Shown here one piece after another: positions 1-8,724 of a DNA stretch of 64,000 nt (within the stretch, counting starts at the first letter, position 1; every line of letters starts with the position of its first letter). A program made the position numbers and the translations under genes. The stretch spans positions 310,001-374,000 of the forward strand of contig NZ_JABBFX010000003.1 in assembly GCF_012927085.1 (NCBI RefSeq), read 5' to 3'. Source of the DNA: Ramlibacter agri. GTDB taxonomy: Bacteria; Pseudomonadota; Gammaproteobacteria; Burkholderiales; Burkholderiaceae_C. Below the pieces are notes generated by a model that saw only the letters and a program-made list of their open reading frames with translations, was not told the origin of the DNA and made no database searches.

Positions 1-2583
1 CTGCGCGTCGAGGAAGACGTTGCGCTCGGCGCGGCTGGCCGCGGCTATGCGTTCGGCCAGCGCGTCCAATGCTGGATAGCGCGAAGCCGCCACGTCGGAC
101 ACCATCTGGCCGGTAGGCACCTGCGTGGTGGACACCACTGCGATGGTGCGTTCGGGCGCAGCGAGCGAGAGGTTGTCGGCGTTCACGCCGACCAGCGCGT
201 CGAAGGCCAGGTACAGGTCCGCGCTGCCCTTGGACAGCGTCGGCGCCGCGTCCTCGCCTTGCGGCAGGATCTTCAGGTGCGAGATGACCGCGCCGCCCTT
301 CTGGCTGGAACCGGTGTGGTCGTAGGTCTGCACCTTGCGGCCATCGAGGAAGGCGGCGGTGCCGAGGATCTGGTTGACCGTCACGACGCCGGTGCCGCCT
401 ATGCCCATGAGGCAGGCGGAGAAGTGCTCGCCGATGACGGAGGAAACCGGTGCGGGCAGCAGGACGTCGCTGGGGAAGGGCACGGCCTGGCGCTTGGGCG
501 GCCGCGCGTCGCTGCCCGCGGCTTCGACGGTCAGGAAGGACGGGCAGTCGCCGTCCAGGCAGGAGAAGTCCTGGTTGCAGGACGACTGGTGGATCTGCGT
601 CTTGCGGCCGAACTCGGTGGCCACCGGCTGCACGCTGAGGCAGTTGGACTTGCGGCCGCAGTCGCCGCAGCCTTCGCAGACGCGCTCGTTGATGAAGACC
701 GTCTTCGGCTTGTATTCGAGCTTGCCGCGCCGGCGCAGCCGCCGCTTCTCGGCGGCGCATTGCTGGTCGTTGATGAGGACCGTGACGCCCGGCGTGGCGG
801 CAAGCGCTTCTTCCGCCTCCACCAGCCGGTCGCGATGCCAGACCTCGGCGCTGGCCGCCTTGCCGCCCGCGTACTTCTGCGGCTCGTCGGTGGTGACGAT
901 GACGCGCTTGACGCCTTCGGCGCGCAGCATCTCCACCATCGCCGGCACGCTCATCGCACCGGTCACGTCCTGGCCGCCGGTCATGGCGACCGCCTTGTTG
1001 TACAGGACCTTGTAGGTGATGTTGGTGCCGGCGGCGATGGCGAAGCGGATCGCCAGGCTGCCCGAGTGGTGGAAGGTGCCGTCGCCCAGGTTCTGGAAGA
1101 AGTGCTTCGTGCCGGTGAAGGGCGCCAGGCCCACCCACTGTGCGCCTTCGCCACCCATCTGCGTGTAGCCGGTGACGTTGCCGAAGACGTTCCCCATCCA
1201 CAGCGCCATCACGTGGCAGCCGATGCCGGCGCCCACCACCGAGCCTTCGGGCACGCGCAGGGAGCGGTTGTGCGGGCAGCCGGAGCAGAAGTAGGGCGTG
1301 CGCCCGGCGATCGCCTGCACGGGGATGATGCCGCGCGCCGCCTGCGCGCACGGCGCGGTCAAGGCCAGCTTCGCCCCCAGGCGCGCGCGCAGTACGCGGG
1401 CGATCACGTCGGCCGAGAGTTCGCCATGCGCGGGGAACAGGTCGCGTCCGAGCTCGTCGTGCTTGCCGACCACCGCCGGACGGTGTTCGCCGGCATACAG
1501 CAAGTCCTTCAGCGCCAGTTCGAGGAAGGCGCGCTTGTCCTCGACGACGATGATCTCGTCCAGCCCGCGCGCGAACTCCTGCACGATACCGGGCTCCACC
1601 GGGTAGAGCATGCCCAGGGTCAGGATGCGGATGCCGGCCGCTTCCAGCGCGGCGTCGTCCAGGCCCAGGTCGTGCAACGCCTGGCGCAGGTCGTAGTAGG
1701 TCTTGCCGCCGGTGAGGAGGCCGATGCGCGCCTGCGGCGGGTTCACCGTGATGCGATTCAGGCCGTTCAGGCGCGCGTATTCGCGCGCCACTTCCAGCTG
1801 CGCGCCGACGATCTGGCGTTCGGCCTGCAGCATGGGCGGCCCCGCCTCGTTGACGCGCAAGGCCGGCGCGAAGGGCTTGCCCTCCCATTCCACCTGCGGC
1901 AGCACCGGCTGCACGCGCTCGGGGCCGACCAGCGCCGAGGCGCAGCTGTCGGCGACGTCGGTCACCAGCTTGAAGCCGACCCACAGGCCGCTGGCGCGCG
2001 ACAGCGCGTAGCCATGCAGGCCGAAGTCCAGCACCTCCTGGATGTTGCCGGGCGCCAGCACCGGCATCAGGAAGCTGGCGAACACCAGGTTGGAATCGCT
2101 CGGGTAGATGGTGGAGCGCGCATGCGGATCGTCGCCGGCCACGCACAGCACGCCGCCGTTGCGGCCCACGCCGCGGAAGTTGGCATGGCGGAAGGCGTCG
2201 GCGGCGCGGTCCACGCCGGGCGACTTGCCGTACCAGAGTCCGTAGACGCCATCGTGCTTCGCTTCGGGCACCGACTGCAAGGTCTGCGAGCCGAAGATCG
2301 CCGTAGCCGCCAGTTCCTCGTTCAGCCCGGGCTGGAACACGACCTGGTGCTGCGCCAGCAGCTCGCGGTTGGCGAGCATCTCGTCGTCGACGCCGCCCAC
2401 GGGCGAGCCCGGATAGCCGCTGACCAGGCCGGCCGTGTCCAGGCCATTGCGGCGGTCCGCGCGATGCTGGTCCAGCATCAGCCGCACCAGCGCCTGCATG
2501 CCGTTCAGGTAGATGCGGCCTTCCTCGACGGTGTAGCGGTCCTGCAGGGTCAGCAGGTACTTGGCTTCGGTGGGTGCGTTCAT
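1..2583 (-). CDS. Indolepyruvate:ferredoxin oxidoreductase, fused subunits (3' end cut by window)
   Basis: Oxidatively decarboxylates aryl- or branched 2-oxo acids to acyl-CoA, passing electrons to ferredoxin or a similar carrier. I translated the minus strand from an ATG at 2583: 861 codons are visible and the protein runs past base 1. The N-terminal half has the pyruvate-ferredoxin-oxidoreductase fold (AGLVSGYPGSPVGG near residue 50). The thiamine-diphosphate region follows (GIGCHVMALWMGN, then MGGEGAQWVGLAPF). After it comes a cysteine-rich iron-sulfur segment (CEGCGDCGRKSNC and later CNQDFSCLDGDCP), and then the start of the gamma-type domain (GIGGTGVVTVNQ). The family is about 1150-1200 residues, so roughly a quarter is missing. 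The ATG overlaps the crotonase stop by 4 bases (ATGA), so it is the third gene of that operon. The true 2-oxo acid substrate cannot be told. Confidence 0.93.
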   Translation of the reverse strand, partial: MNAPTEAKYLLTLQDRYTVEEGRIYLNGMQALVRLMLDQHRADRRNGLDTAGLVSGYPGSPVGGVDDEMLANRELLAQHQVVFQPGLNEELAATAIFGSQTLQSVPEAKHDGVYGLWYGKSPGVDRAADAFRHANFRGVGRNGGVLCVAGDDPHARSTIYPSDSNLVFASFLMPVLAPGNIQEVLDFGLHGYALSRASGLWVGFKLVTDVADSCASALVGPERVQPVLPQVEWEGKPFAPALRVNEAGPPMLQAERQIVGAQLEVAREYARLNGLNRITVNPPQARIGLLTGGKTYYDLRQALHDLGLDDAALEAAGIRILTLGMLYPVEPGIVQEFARGLDEIIVVEDKRAFLELALKDLLYAGEHRPAVVGKHDELGRDLFPAHGELSADVIARVLRARLGAKLALTAPCAQAARGIIPVQAIAGRTPYFCSGCPHNRSLRVPEGSVVGAGIGCHVMALWMGNVFGNVTGYTQMGGEGAQWVGLAPFTGTKHFFQNLGDGTFHHSGSLAIRFAIAAGTNITYKVLYNKAVAMTGGQDVTGAMSVPAMVEMLRAEGVKRVIVTTDEPQKYAGGKAASAEVWHRDRLVEAEEALAATPGVTVLINDQQCAAEKRRLRRRGKLEYKPKTVFINERVCEGCGDCGRKSNCLSVQPVATEFGRKTQIHQSSCNQDFSCLDGDCPSFLTVEAAGSDARPPKRQAVPFPSDVLLPAPVSSVIGEHFSACLMGIGGTGVVTVNQILGTAAFLDGRKVQTYDHTGSSQKGGAVISHLKILPQGEDAAPTLSKGSADLYLAFDALVGVNADNLSLAAPERTIAVVSTTQVPTGQMVSDVAASRYPALDALAERIAAASRAERNVFLDAQ

Positions 2584-3374
2584 GCTTGGCTGGAACGGTG
2601 GAAGTCGGGGGCGCGCTTCTCGCGGAAGGCGCGCACGCCTTCGGCAAAGGCGGGGCCGGCGATCAGCTCGCGCTGGCGCGCGGCCTCCCAGGCCAGCTGC
2701 TGCGCCAGGTCGTTGCGGGCGGATTCGGCGTGGGCGGCGCGCAGTTCGCGCACCGCATGGGCTGGCAGCTTCGCCAAGCGCTGCGCGGTCTTGCGCGTTT
2801 CCTCGGCGAGCTGCTCGTCGTCCACGCATTCCCAGATCAGGCCCCATTGCGCGGCGCGTTCGGCGGGCAGCTTGCTGCCCAGCAGGCCCAGGCCCATGGA
2901 CCTGGCGCGGCCCACGGCACGCGGCAGGAACCAGCTGGTGCCCAGGTCCGGCACGATGCCCAGCGCCGGCATGAAGGGCAGGTAGAAACTCGCGGAGCGC
3001 GCGGCGATGACGACGTCCGCCGCCAGCGCGATGCCCACCGCGCCGCCGGCCACGATGCCGTTCACCGATGCGATGACCGGCACCGGCATGGAGGCGAGTT
3101 CCAGCACCAGCTTGTTCGTGACCTGCTCCATCAGGTCCGCGGCGCGGCGCAGCGAAGCGGGATCGGTTTCGACGGTGGACAGGTCCGCGCCCGCGCTGAA
3201 GGCGCGGCCGGCGCCGGTGAGCATCAGCACGCGCAGCTTCGGGTCGTCGCGCAGCCGCGCCAGCGCGTCGCGGAAGGCGTGCTGCAGCGGCTCGGACAGC
3301 GGGTTCAGCTGCGCGGGCAGGTCCAGGGTGAGCGTGGCGATGCCACTCTCGTCCTGCGCCAGGCGCACGCTCAC
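2580..3374 (-). CDS. Enoyl-CoA hydratase/isomerase, PaaG-like
   Basis: Crotonase-fold enzyme of 264 residues acting on acyl-CoA thioesters. Oxyanion-hole segments are visible as GAGRAFSAGADLS and NGIVAGGAVGIALAADVV. The stretch GIVPDLGTSWFLPR resembles PaaG, the ring-epoxide/oxepin-CoA isomerase of phenylacetate degradation, more than a classic hydratase with the Glu-rich IPGAGGTQ motif; this subfamily call is an inference from that motif. The GTG at 3374 overlaps the thiolase stop by 3 bases (GTGA), which indicates translational coupling. In-frame codons further upstream lie inside the thiolase gene and were not used. The downstream oxidoreductase overlaps in the same way. Grouping with a thiolase and a 2-oxo acid oxidoreductase points to degradation of an aromatic or branched acyl-CoA. 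Confidence 0.88.
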   Translation of the reverse strand: MSVRLAQDESGIATLTLDLPAQLNPLSEPLQHAFRDALARLRDDPKLRVLMLTGAGRAFSAGADLSTVETDPASLRRAADLMEQVTNKLVLELASMPVPVIASVNGIVAGGAVGIALAADVVIAARSASFYLPFMPALGIVPDLGTSWFLPRAVGRARSMGLGLLGSKLPAERAAQWGLIWECVDDEQLAEETRKTAQRLAKLPAHAVRELRAAHAESARNDLAQQLAWEAARQRELIAGPAFAEGVRAFREKRAPDFHRSSQA

Positions 3375-4549
3375 AGCCGCTCCACGATGGTGACGTTGGC
3401 CATGCCGCCGCCTTCGCACATGGTCTGCAGGCCGTAGCGCTTGCCGTGCCGGCGCAGTGCGTAGAGCAGGGTGGTCATCAGCCGCGTGCCCGAGGCGCCC
3501 AGCGGATGGCCCAGCGCGATGGCGCCGCCGTGCACGTTCAGGCGCGCCGGGTCGGTGTCCGTCGCCTGCGCCCAGGCCAGCGGCACCGGCGCAAACGCTT
3601 CGTTCACCTCGAACAGGTCGACGTCGGCGCCGCGCAGCCCGGCCTTCTGCAAGGCGCGCTGCGTCGCGGGAATGGGGGCTTCCAGCATGATGACCGGATC
3701 ATGGCCCAGGACGCTCATGTGGTGAATCCGGGCCAATGGCTGCACGCCCAGCGCCTTCAGGCCGCGTTCGTTGACCACCAGCATGCCGCTGGCGCCGTCG
3801 CAGATCTGGCTGGCGTTGGCGGCGCTGATGCAGCCGCCTTCCTGCAGCAGCTTCACCCCGCCGATGCCGGCGGCCGTGGCGTCGAAGCGGATGCCTTCAT
3901 CGGTGCGATGCTGCTCGCCGGTCGTGGAGCCCTCGGCCGTGCGCACCGGCAGCGCCAGGATCTCGTCGTCGAAGGCGCCCGCGCGGGTGGCCGCGGCCGC
4001 GCGCTCGTGGCTTTGCAGCGCATAGGCGTCCAGCTGCGCGCGCGTGAAGCCGTATTTCTTCGCGATCATCTCGGCGCCCAGGAACTGGCTGAATTCGACG
4101 CCCGGGTAGCGCTCGGCCAGGCCGGGACTGGCATAGGAGCCCAGCCCTGCCTTGCTGGCCAGGGCCACCGGGCTGAACATCGGCACGCGCGTCATGCTTT
4201 CCACGCCGGCCGCGATGACCACGTCCATGCTGCCGGACATCACCGCCTGCGCGGCGAAATGCAAGGCCTGCTGCGACGAGCCGCACTGGCGGTCGATGGT
4301 GGTGCCGGGCACCGATTCGGGCAGCTTCGACGCGAGCACGGCCGTGCGGGCGATGTTCATGGCCTGCTCGCCGACCTGGCTGACGCAGCCCATGATGACG
4401 TCGTCGACCAGCGCCGGGTCGCAGTGTGCGCGCTGCAGCAGTTCGTCGAGCACGCGGGCGCCGAGGTCGGCCGGATGCCAGCCGGCGAGGCGGCCGCCAC
4501 GGCGGCCTCCGGCGGTGCGGACGGCGGCGACGACAAAGGCTTCGGACAT
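3371..4549 (-). CDS. Acetyl-CoA C-acyltransferase (thiolase)
   Basis: Thiolytic cleavage of a 3-oxoacyl-CoA, the last step of a beta-oxidation-type pathway. The protein has 392 residues, the normal thiolase length. The nucleophile is Cys89 in TIDRQCGSSQQALHF. Later motifs are NEAFAPVPLAWAQ, GGAIALGHPLGASGTR (active-site His) and CEGGGMANVTIVERL (second Cys). The ATG at 4549 is chosen because it gives MSEAFVVAAVRT, the usual thiolase N-terminus, and is preceded by AGGAAA; an ATG 30 bases upstream would add an atypical leader. First gene of a leftward operon with the crotonase and the ferredoxin oxidoreductase. It shares its 194-base upstream region with the divergent receptor gene at 4744; two copies of a palindromic operator lie in that region. 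Confidence 0.95.
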   Translation of the reverse strand: MSEAFVVAAVRTAGGRRGGRLAGWHPADLGARVLDELLQRAHCDPALVDDVIMGCVSQVGEQAMNIARTAVLASKLPESVPGTTIDRQCGSSQQALHFAAQAVMSGSMDVVIAAGVESMTRVPMFSPVALASKAGLGSYASPGLAERYPGVEFSQFLGAEMIAKKYGFTRAQLDAYALQSHERAAAATRAGAFDDEILALPVRTAEGSTTGEQHRTDEGIRFDATAAGIGGVKLLQEGGCISAANASQICDGASGMLVVNERGLKALGVQPLARIHHMSVLGHDPVIMLEAPIPATQRALQKAGLRGADVDLFEVNEAFAPVPLAWAQATDTDPARLNVHGGAIALGHPLGASGTRLMTTLLYALRRHGKRYGLQTMCEGGGMANVTIVERL

Positions 4550-4606
4550 AGGGATTTCCTGGGGGTTCGACGCTTCCATTGTTCGGGCGCGCCGGCCCGG
4601 CCGGGA

Positions 4607-4622
4607 TCGTCAGAAGCGACGA
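4607..4622. promoter_or_regulatory. Operator half of a pair, TCGTCA-GAAG-CGACGA
   Basis: Reads TCGTCAGAAGCGACGA, a palindrome with one mismatch against TCGTCG-N4-CGACGA. It lies between the divergent thiolase and receptor genes, 37 bases centre-to-centre from a perfect copy at 4644-4659. Two sites in tandem suggest cooperative binding by a dimeric regulator, possibly IclR- or GntR-type (inference). Confidence 0.6.
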
Positions 4623-4643
4623 TTCGCCCGGGCCGCGACTTTT

Positions 4644-4659
4644 TCGTCGCTTCCGACGA
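4644..4659. promoter_or_regulatory. Perfect palindromic operator, TCGTCG-CTTC-CGACGA
   Basis: TCGTCGCTTCCGACGA is a perfect 6-4-6 palindrome, 84 bases before the receptor gene start at 4744 and 94 bases before the divergent thiolase. The same palindrome with a different 4-base centre occurs at 19446-19461 before the paralogous receptor. A TAGACT at 4684-4689 could be the -10 element of the rightward promoter (weak). Confidence 0.7.
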
Positions 4660-4743
4660 TAGGCCGGCTGGCGGCCCGGTTCCTAGACTGCCTCCACGCT
4701 GCCGCCATGGCGCGCTCATACCAACCACCTTCCGGAGACAAGC

Positions 4744-5988
4744 ATGGACTATCGCGACCCGCAGCTGGCGGCCCGCATCGACCGCAGAACCCTCCTGGCC
4801 CACGGCGCGCGCACAGCGGCCGCGCTGGCAGCCGGTTCGCTGTTCGGCCGCGGCGCCTTCGCGGCCGACGAGGTGAAGATCGGCTGGATCCAGCCGACCA
4901 CCGGCGCGCTGGCCAGCAGCTTCGGCCCGCTGTACCTGGCCGCCGACATGGCGCTGGAAGAGATCAACGCGGCCGGCGGCATCCTGGGGCGCAAGCTGGT
5001 CAAGGTGACGGCCGACGACGAAGGCTCGCCGGCCAAGGAGCCCATCGTCACGCGGCGCCTCATCGACGACGGCTGCCGCTTCATCCTGGGCCCGGTGGGC
5101 AGCTCACAGGCGCTGGCCTCGCTGGAAGTGTCGACGGCGGCCAAGGTGATCCAGGCGACCTATGCCTCGGCCACGGAGATGGGCGACGGCAAGCGCTACC
5201 CCTACCACTACCAGTTCAACTTCACCACCGACGCCCAGGCCGTGAGCCATGCTGCCTTCCTGCAGCAGCGCGGCTTCAAGAAGATCGGCCTGCTGGTGGA
5301 GGACAGCGCCGCCGGCGCCGGCCTCAAGGCCTCGGCGATGAAGGAAATCCCCGCGCACGGCATGCAGATCGTGTCGGTGCAGGAGTTCCCGCTGAAGGTG
5401 GCGGACATGACGCCCTTCCTGCGCAAGCTGCGCGCCGACGGCGCCGAGGCGCTGGAAGCGCACGTGTCCAACAACGTCGACATCACGCAGATGCTGGTGG
5501 GCCTGGCGCGCATCGGCTGGAAGCCGGTGATCGCCGGCCACACCGGTTTCCTGTTCGCCGGCACGCCGGGCGCGGTGCCGGACAACGCGCGCTACAACGA
5601 CGTCTACGCGGCCACCTTCAAGGCCCTGACCTACAGCGGCAGCGAGCAACCGCCGGAGCGCGTGAAGGCCTTCGTCAGGAAGATCGCCGCCAGCAACGTG
5701 TCCGACACCTTGCTGGGCCCGGCGGCCACCACGCCTTTCTACGACTTCCTCTACGCGCTGAAGTACGGCGTGGAGAAGGCCAAGTCCTGGGACACCGAAG
5801 CCATCAAGAAGGCGCTGGACAGCTCCTCGGACATCCCCGGCTTGTTCGGTCCCATGAAGTTCACCGCCACCAACCACACGGCCTACGACGCGAGCGTGGT
5901 GGCGATGGCCGTCGCGAACTCCATGGAGGATCCGCTCAGCAAGGAATACCGCGGCCTGTTCCGCCGCCGCGCGGGAGGAGCCGCGTGA
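4744..5988 (+). CDS. ABC transporter substrate-binding protein (Liv type), copy 1
   Basis: Periplasmic receptor of 414 residues for a branched-chain-amino-acid-type ABC importer; the ligand is unknown and may be a carboxylate rather than an amino acid. The N-terminus carries a twin arginine (DRRTLLAHG) followed by a hydrophobic stretch and AFA/AD, so export may be by Tat or Sec. The mature part begins EVKIGWIQPTTGALASSFG, typical of the LivK-like periplasmic-binding fold type 1, and includes GPVGSSQALASLEVS. It is strikingly similar along its whole length to the receptor at 18180-19397. First gene of the rightward operon; its stop overlaps the LivH start (TGATG, one base). Two palindromic operators lie upstream. 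Confidence 0.93.
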   Translation: MDYRDPQLAARIDRRTLLAHGARTAAALAAGSLFGRGAFAADEVKIGWIQPTTGALASSFGPLYLAADMALEEINAAGGILGRKLVKVTADDEGSPAKEPIVTRRLIDDGCRFILGPVGSSQALASLEVSTAAKVIQATYASATEMGDGKRYPYHYQFNFTTDAQAVSHAAFLQQRGFKKIGLLVEDSAAGAGLKASAMKEIPAHGMQIVSVQEFPLKVADMTPFLRKLRADGAEALEAHVSNNVDITQMLVGLARIGWKPVIAGHTGFLFAGTPGAVPDNARYNDVYAATFKALTYSGSEQPPERVKAFVRKIAASNVSDTLLGPAATTPFYDFLYALKYGVEKAKSWDTEAIKKALDSSSDIPGLFGPMKFTATNHTAYDASVVAMAVANSMEDPLSKEYRGLFRRRAGGAA

Positions 5989-6881
5989 TGGGCATGGACG
6001 ATTTCCTGGCCCTGCTGGTCTCCGGCCTGACGCAGGGCGCGCTGTACGCGATGGCGGCGGTGAGCCTCAACATCGCCTACAAGCCGACCAACGTGTTCAA
6101 CATGGCGCAGGGCGAGCTGCTGATGCTGGGCGCGATGTTCGCCGCCGGCCTGATGGGCGGCTGGCACTGGCCCTGGCTGCTGGCGCTGGCCGCCGTGCTG
6201 GTGCTGGTGGGCGCCATGGGCCTGCTGGTCGAGCGCGCCGCGGTGGCGCCGCTGATCCGCAACGCGGCGCAGCACCACGGCTGGATCATCAGCACCCTGG
6301 CCTTCTCCATCATCATCGTCAACGCCAGCGACCGCATCTGGGGCAGCGACCCGCGCGCGGTGCCGCCGGTGCCGGGCACGTCCATCGAGACGGTGCAGGC
6401 AGGTGCGCTGAGCTTCTCCACCGCGCAGCTGGCCGTCATCGTGCTGGCCATCGCCAGCATTGCCGGCATCGAGTGGTTCTACAAGAACACGCTGGCCGGC
6501 AAGGCCGTGGGCGCGGTGGCCGAAGACCGCGACGGCGCGCGGCTGAACGGCATCAACCCGCTCAAGCTGACCATCGCGTCCTTCGTCGGCGCCGCCATGT
6601 ACTCCGCCTTCACCGGCGTGATCGCCGCGCCGCTGGTGCTGGCCAGCACGACGCTGGGCCTGGGCCTGCTGGTCAAGGGCTTCATGGCCCTGGCCATCGG
6701 CGGCGTCGGCAGCAACTGGGGCGCGCTGGCCGCTGGCCTGATGATCGGCTGCGTCGAAAGCCTGAGCTCGGTGAACGCCACGCCCGGCTACCGCCAGCTG
6801 CTGCTGCTGGGCGTGCTGCTCGCGGTGCTGCTGGTGCGGCCTTACGGCTTCTTCGGCCGGCCCGGCGTGCGCGAGGTTTGA
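5988..6881 (+). CDS. ABC transporter permease, LivH type
   Basis: Inner-membrane permease of 297 residues, with eight or so hydrophobic segments and the LivH signature SLNIAYKPTNVFNMAQGELLMLGAMF near the N-terminus. MKGF-type loop residues appear as LLVKGFMALAIGGVGSNWGALAAGLMIGCVESL, the conserved coupling region facing the ATPase. The ATG at 5988 overlaps the receptor stop by one base. It pairs with the permease half of the next gene to form the membrane channel. Confidence 0.93.
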   Translation: MGMDDFLALLVSGLTQGALYAMAAVSLNIAYKPTNVFNMAQGELLMLGAMFAAGLMGGWHWPWLLALAAVLVLVGAMGLLVERAAVAPLIRNAAQHHGWIISTLAFSIIIVNASDRIWGSDPRAVPPVPGTSIETVQAGALSFSTAQLAVIVLAIASIAGIEWFYKNTLAGKAVGAVAEDRDGARLNGINPLKLTIASFVGAAMYSAFTGVIAAPLVLASTTLGLGLLVKGFMALAIGGVGSNWGALAAGLMIGCVESLSSVNATPGYRQLLLLGVLLAVLLVRPYGFFGRPGVREV

Positions 6882-6885
6882 CGAT

Positions 6886-8724
6886 ATGAGTGCTCTTCCT
6901 CCCTTGAAGGCCATGGACTCCTTGAGCCCCGACCCTGCCGCGCTGCCGCGCCTCAAGCTGCCCTCGCTGACCGTGCTGGTGTGCGGCATCGCGGTGCTGG
7001 TTTCGCTGGGGCTGGCGATGTCCAGCTCCTACTTCCTGCTGCTGCTCACGTTCGCCGCCATCTACCTGCTGGCGGCGATGGGCCTCAACGTGCTGAGCGG
7101 CTACGCCGGCATCGTGTCGATCGCGCATGGCGCGATGGTGTGCGTCGGCGCGTACGCGACCGCTATCGCGACGGTGCGCTACGGCTGGAATTTCTGGCCC
7201 GCGGCCGGCCTGTCGGTGCTGGTGGGCATGGGCTTCAGCGCATTGCTGGCGCTGCCGGCGCTGCGCCTGTCGTCCTGGTACTTCGTGCTGATCACGATCG
7301 CGTTCACCTTGGCCGTGACGGCGATGCTGAACGACCTGCGCTCCTTCACCGGCGGCTACGGCGGCATCGTGGGCGTGCCCATGCCCACGATCTTCGGCGC
7401 CAAGCTGGAAGGGCGCGGGCTGTTCCTGCTGGTGGTGGGCCTGGTGGCGGTGGTGGCCTGGGCGCAGTCGCGCATGATGAACTCGCGCATAGGCTGGGCG
7501 CTGCATTCGATCCGCGCCGGCGCGGTGCGGGCGCAGGCCAATGGCGTGTCGATCCACCGCATGCGCCTGTTCGCCTTCGTCTTCGCCGGCGCGCTGGCGG
7601 GCCTGGCCGGTGCCTTCTACGCGTCGGCCAAGGTGGTGGTGACGCCGGAAGACTTCAGCTTCGACTTTTCCATCTTCTTCCTGTTCGTCGTGGTGCTGGG
7701 CGGGCCGGCGCGGCTGGCGGGCCCGCTGCTGGGCGTGCTGACCTTCTACGTGCTGCCGGAGTTGCTGGGCAGCCTGAAGGAATACCGCATGATCGTCTAC
7801 GGCATCGGGCTGCTGCTGTTCTCGGTGTTCCTGCCCGAGGGCCTGGCCGGCCTGCTGGCGGCGCTGGACCAGCGCTTCATGCGGCGCGGCGCCGCTGCCT
7901 TGCGGGCGGATGCCGCGGCGGCCGCGGCAGCGAAGTCGCCGCCGGAGCGGCAACGCGTGAGCGGCGCTGCGCTGTCCGTGCGCGGCGTGGTCAAGAACTT
8001 CGGCGGCGTGCGAGCGCTGGACGACGTGTCGCTCGAAGTGAAGCCGGGCAGCATCCACGCCATCGTCGGCCCCAACGGCTCCGGCAAGACGACCTTGCTG
8101 AACATGATCTCGGGCTTCTATCCCTCGGATGCGGGCTCGATGAAGCTGGGCGACAGCGAACTGGCCGGCCGCTCCGCGACCGCGGTGGCGCGCCAGGGCG
8201 TGCAGCGGACTTTCCAGACACCCAAGCTGCTGCCGGGCCTGTCGGTGCTGGAGAACACGCGCTTCGGCGGTTATGCGCGCGAGCGCGCCAGCGGCGCCGA
8301 AATCGCGCTGGGCCTGCCGCGCGCGACCCGGGAATCCGCCGCGCTCGATGCGCAGGCGATGCACCTGCTGTCGGTGGTGGGCATGGAGAAGCGCGCCGGC
8401 GAGGAAGCCGCGCTGCTGCCGCACGGGCAGCAGCGGCTGGTGGAGATCGCCCGCGCGATGCTGGGCGAGCCGCGGCTGCTGCTGCTGGACGAACCGGCCG
8501 CCGGCCTGTCGCTGGGCGAGCTGGAGGAGTTCGGCGCGCTGCTGAAGGAGATGCGCCGCCTGGGCATGACCATCGTGATGGTCGAACACCACATCGAACT
8601 GGTGGCCGACCTGGCCGACGCGGTCACCGTCCTCGACCAGGGCAAGGTGCTGGCCGAAGGCACGCCCGAGGAAGTCTTCCGCAGCGCCGCGGTGGTGAGC
8701 GCCTATACCGGAGCGAAGAAATGA
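6886..8724 (+). CDS. LivM-LivG fusion: ABC permease plus ATP-binding protein
   Basis: One 612-residue chain holds both a LivM permease (about residues 20-330; motif AMGLNVLSGYAGIVSIAHGAMVCVGAYA) and a LivG ATPase (about 365-612). An Ala-rich linker (RADAAAAAAAKSPPERQR) joins them. In the ATPase, Walker A is GPNGSGKTTLLN near residue 395, the signature loop is LPHGQQRLVEIARAM, Walker B is LLLLDEPAAGLS near 531, and the switch His is in MVEHHIELV. LivM and LivG are usually separate genes; the fusion fixes their stoichiometry. Starts 4 bases after LivH. The ATG at 6886 is kept; an ATG 27 bases later would also work. The stop overlaps LivF by ATGA. Confidence 0.93.
   Translation: MSALPPLKAMDSLSPDPAALPRLKLPSLTVLVCGIAVLVSLGLAMSSSYFLLLLTFAAIYLLAAMGLNVLSGYAGIVSIAHGAMVCVGAYATAIATVRYGWNFWPAAGLSVLVGMGFSALLALPALRLSSWYFVLITIAFTLAVTAMLNDLRSFTGGYGGIVGVPMPTIFGAKLEGRGLFLLVVGLVAVVAWAQSRMMNSRIGWALHSIRAGAVRAQANGVSIHRMRLFAFVFAGALAGLAGAFYASAKVVVTPEDFSFDFSIFFLFVVVLGGPARLAGPLLGVLTFYVLPELLGSLKEYRMIVYGIGLLLFSVFLPEGLAGLLAALDQRFMRRGAAALRADAAAAAAAKSPPERQRVSGAALSVRGVVKNFGGVRALDDVSLEVKPGSIHAIVGPNGSGKTTLLNMISGFYPSDAGSMKLGDSELAGRSATAVARQGVQRTFQTPKLLPGLSVLENTRFGGYARERASGAEIALGLPRATRESAALDAQAMHLLSVVGMEKRAGEEAALLPHGQQRLVEIARAMLGEPRLLLLDEPAAGLSLGELEEFGALLKEMRRLGMTIVMVEHHIELVADLADAVTVLDQGKVLAEGTPEEVFRSAAVVSAYTGAKK

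Noticed and set aside
259..2985. Long plus-strand open frame of 908 codons
   Set aside because: Antisense shadow of the ferredoxin oxidoreductase and crotonase genes; composition is His/Arg/Gln/Ala-rich with no family motif.
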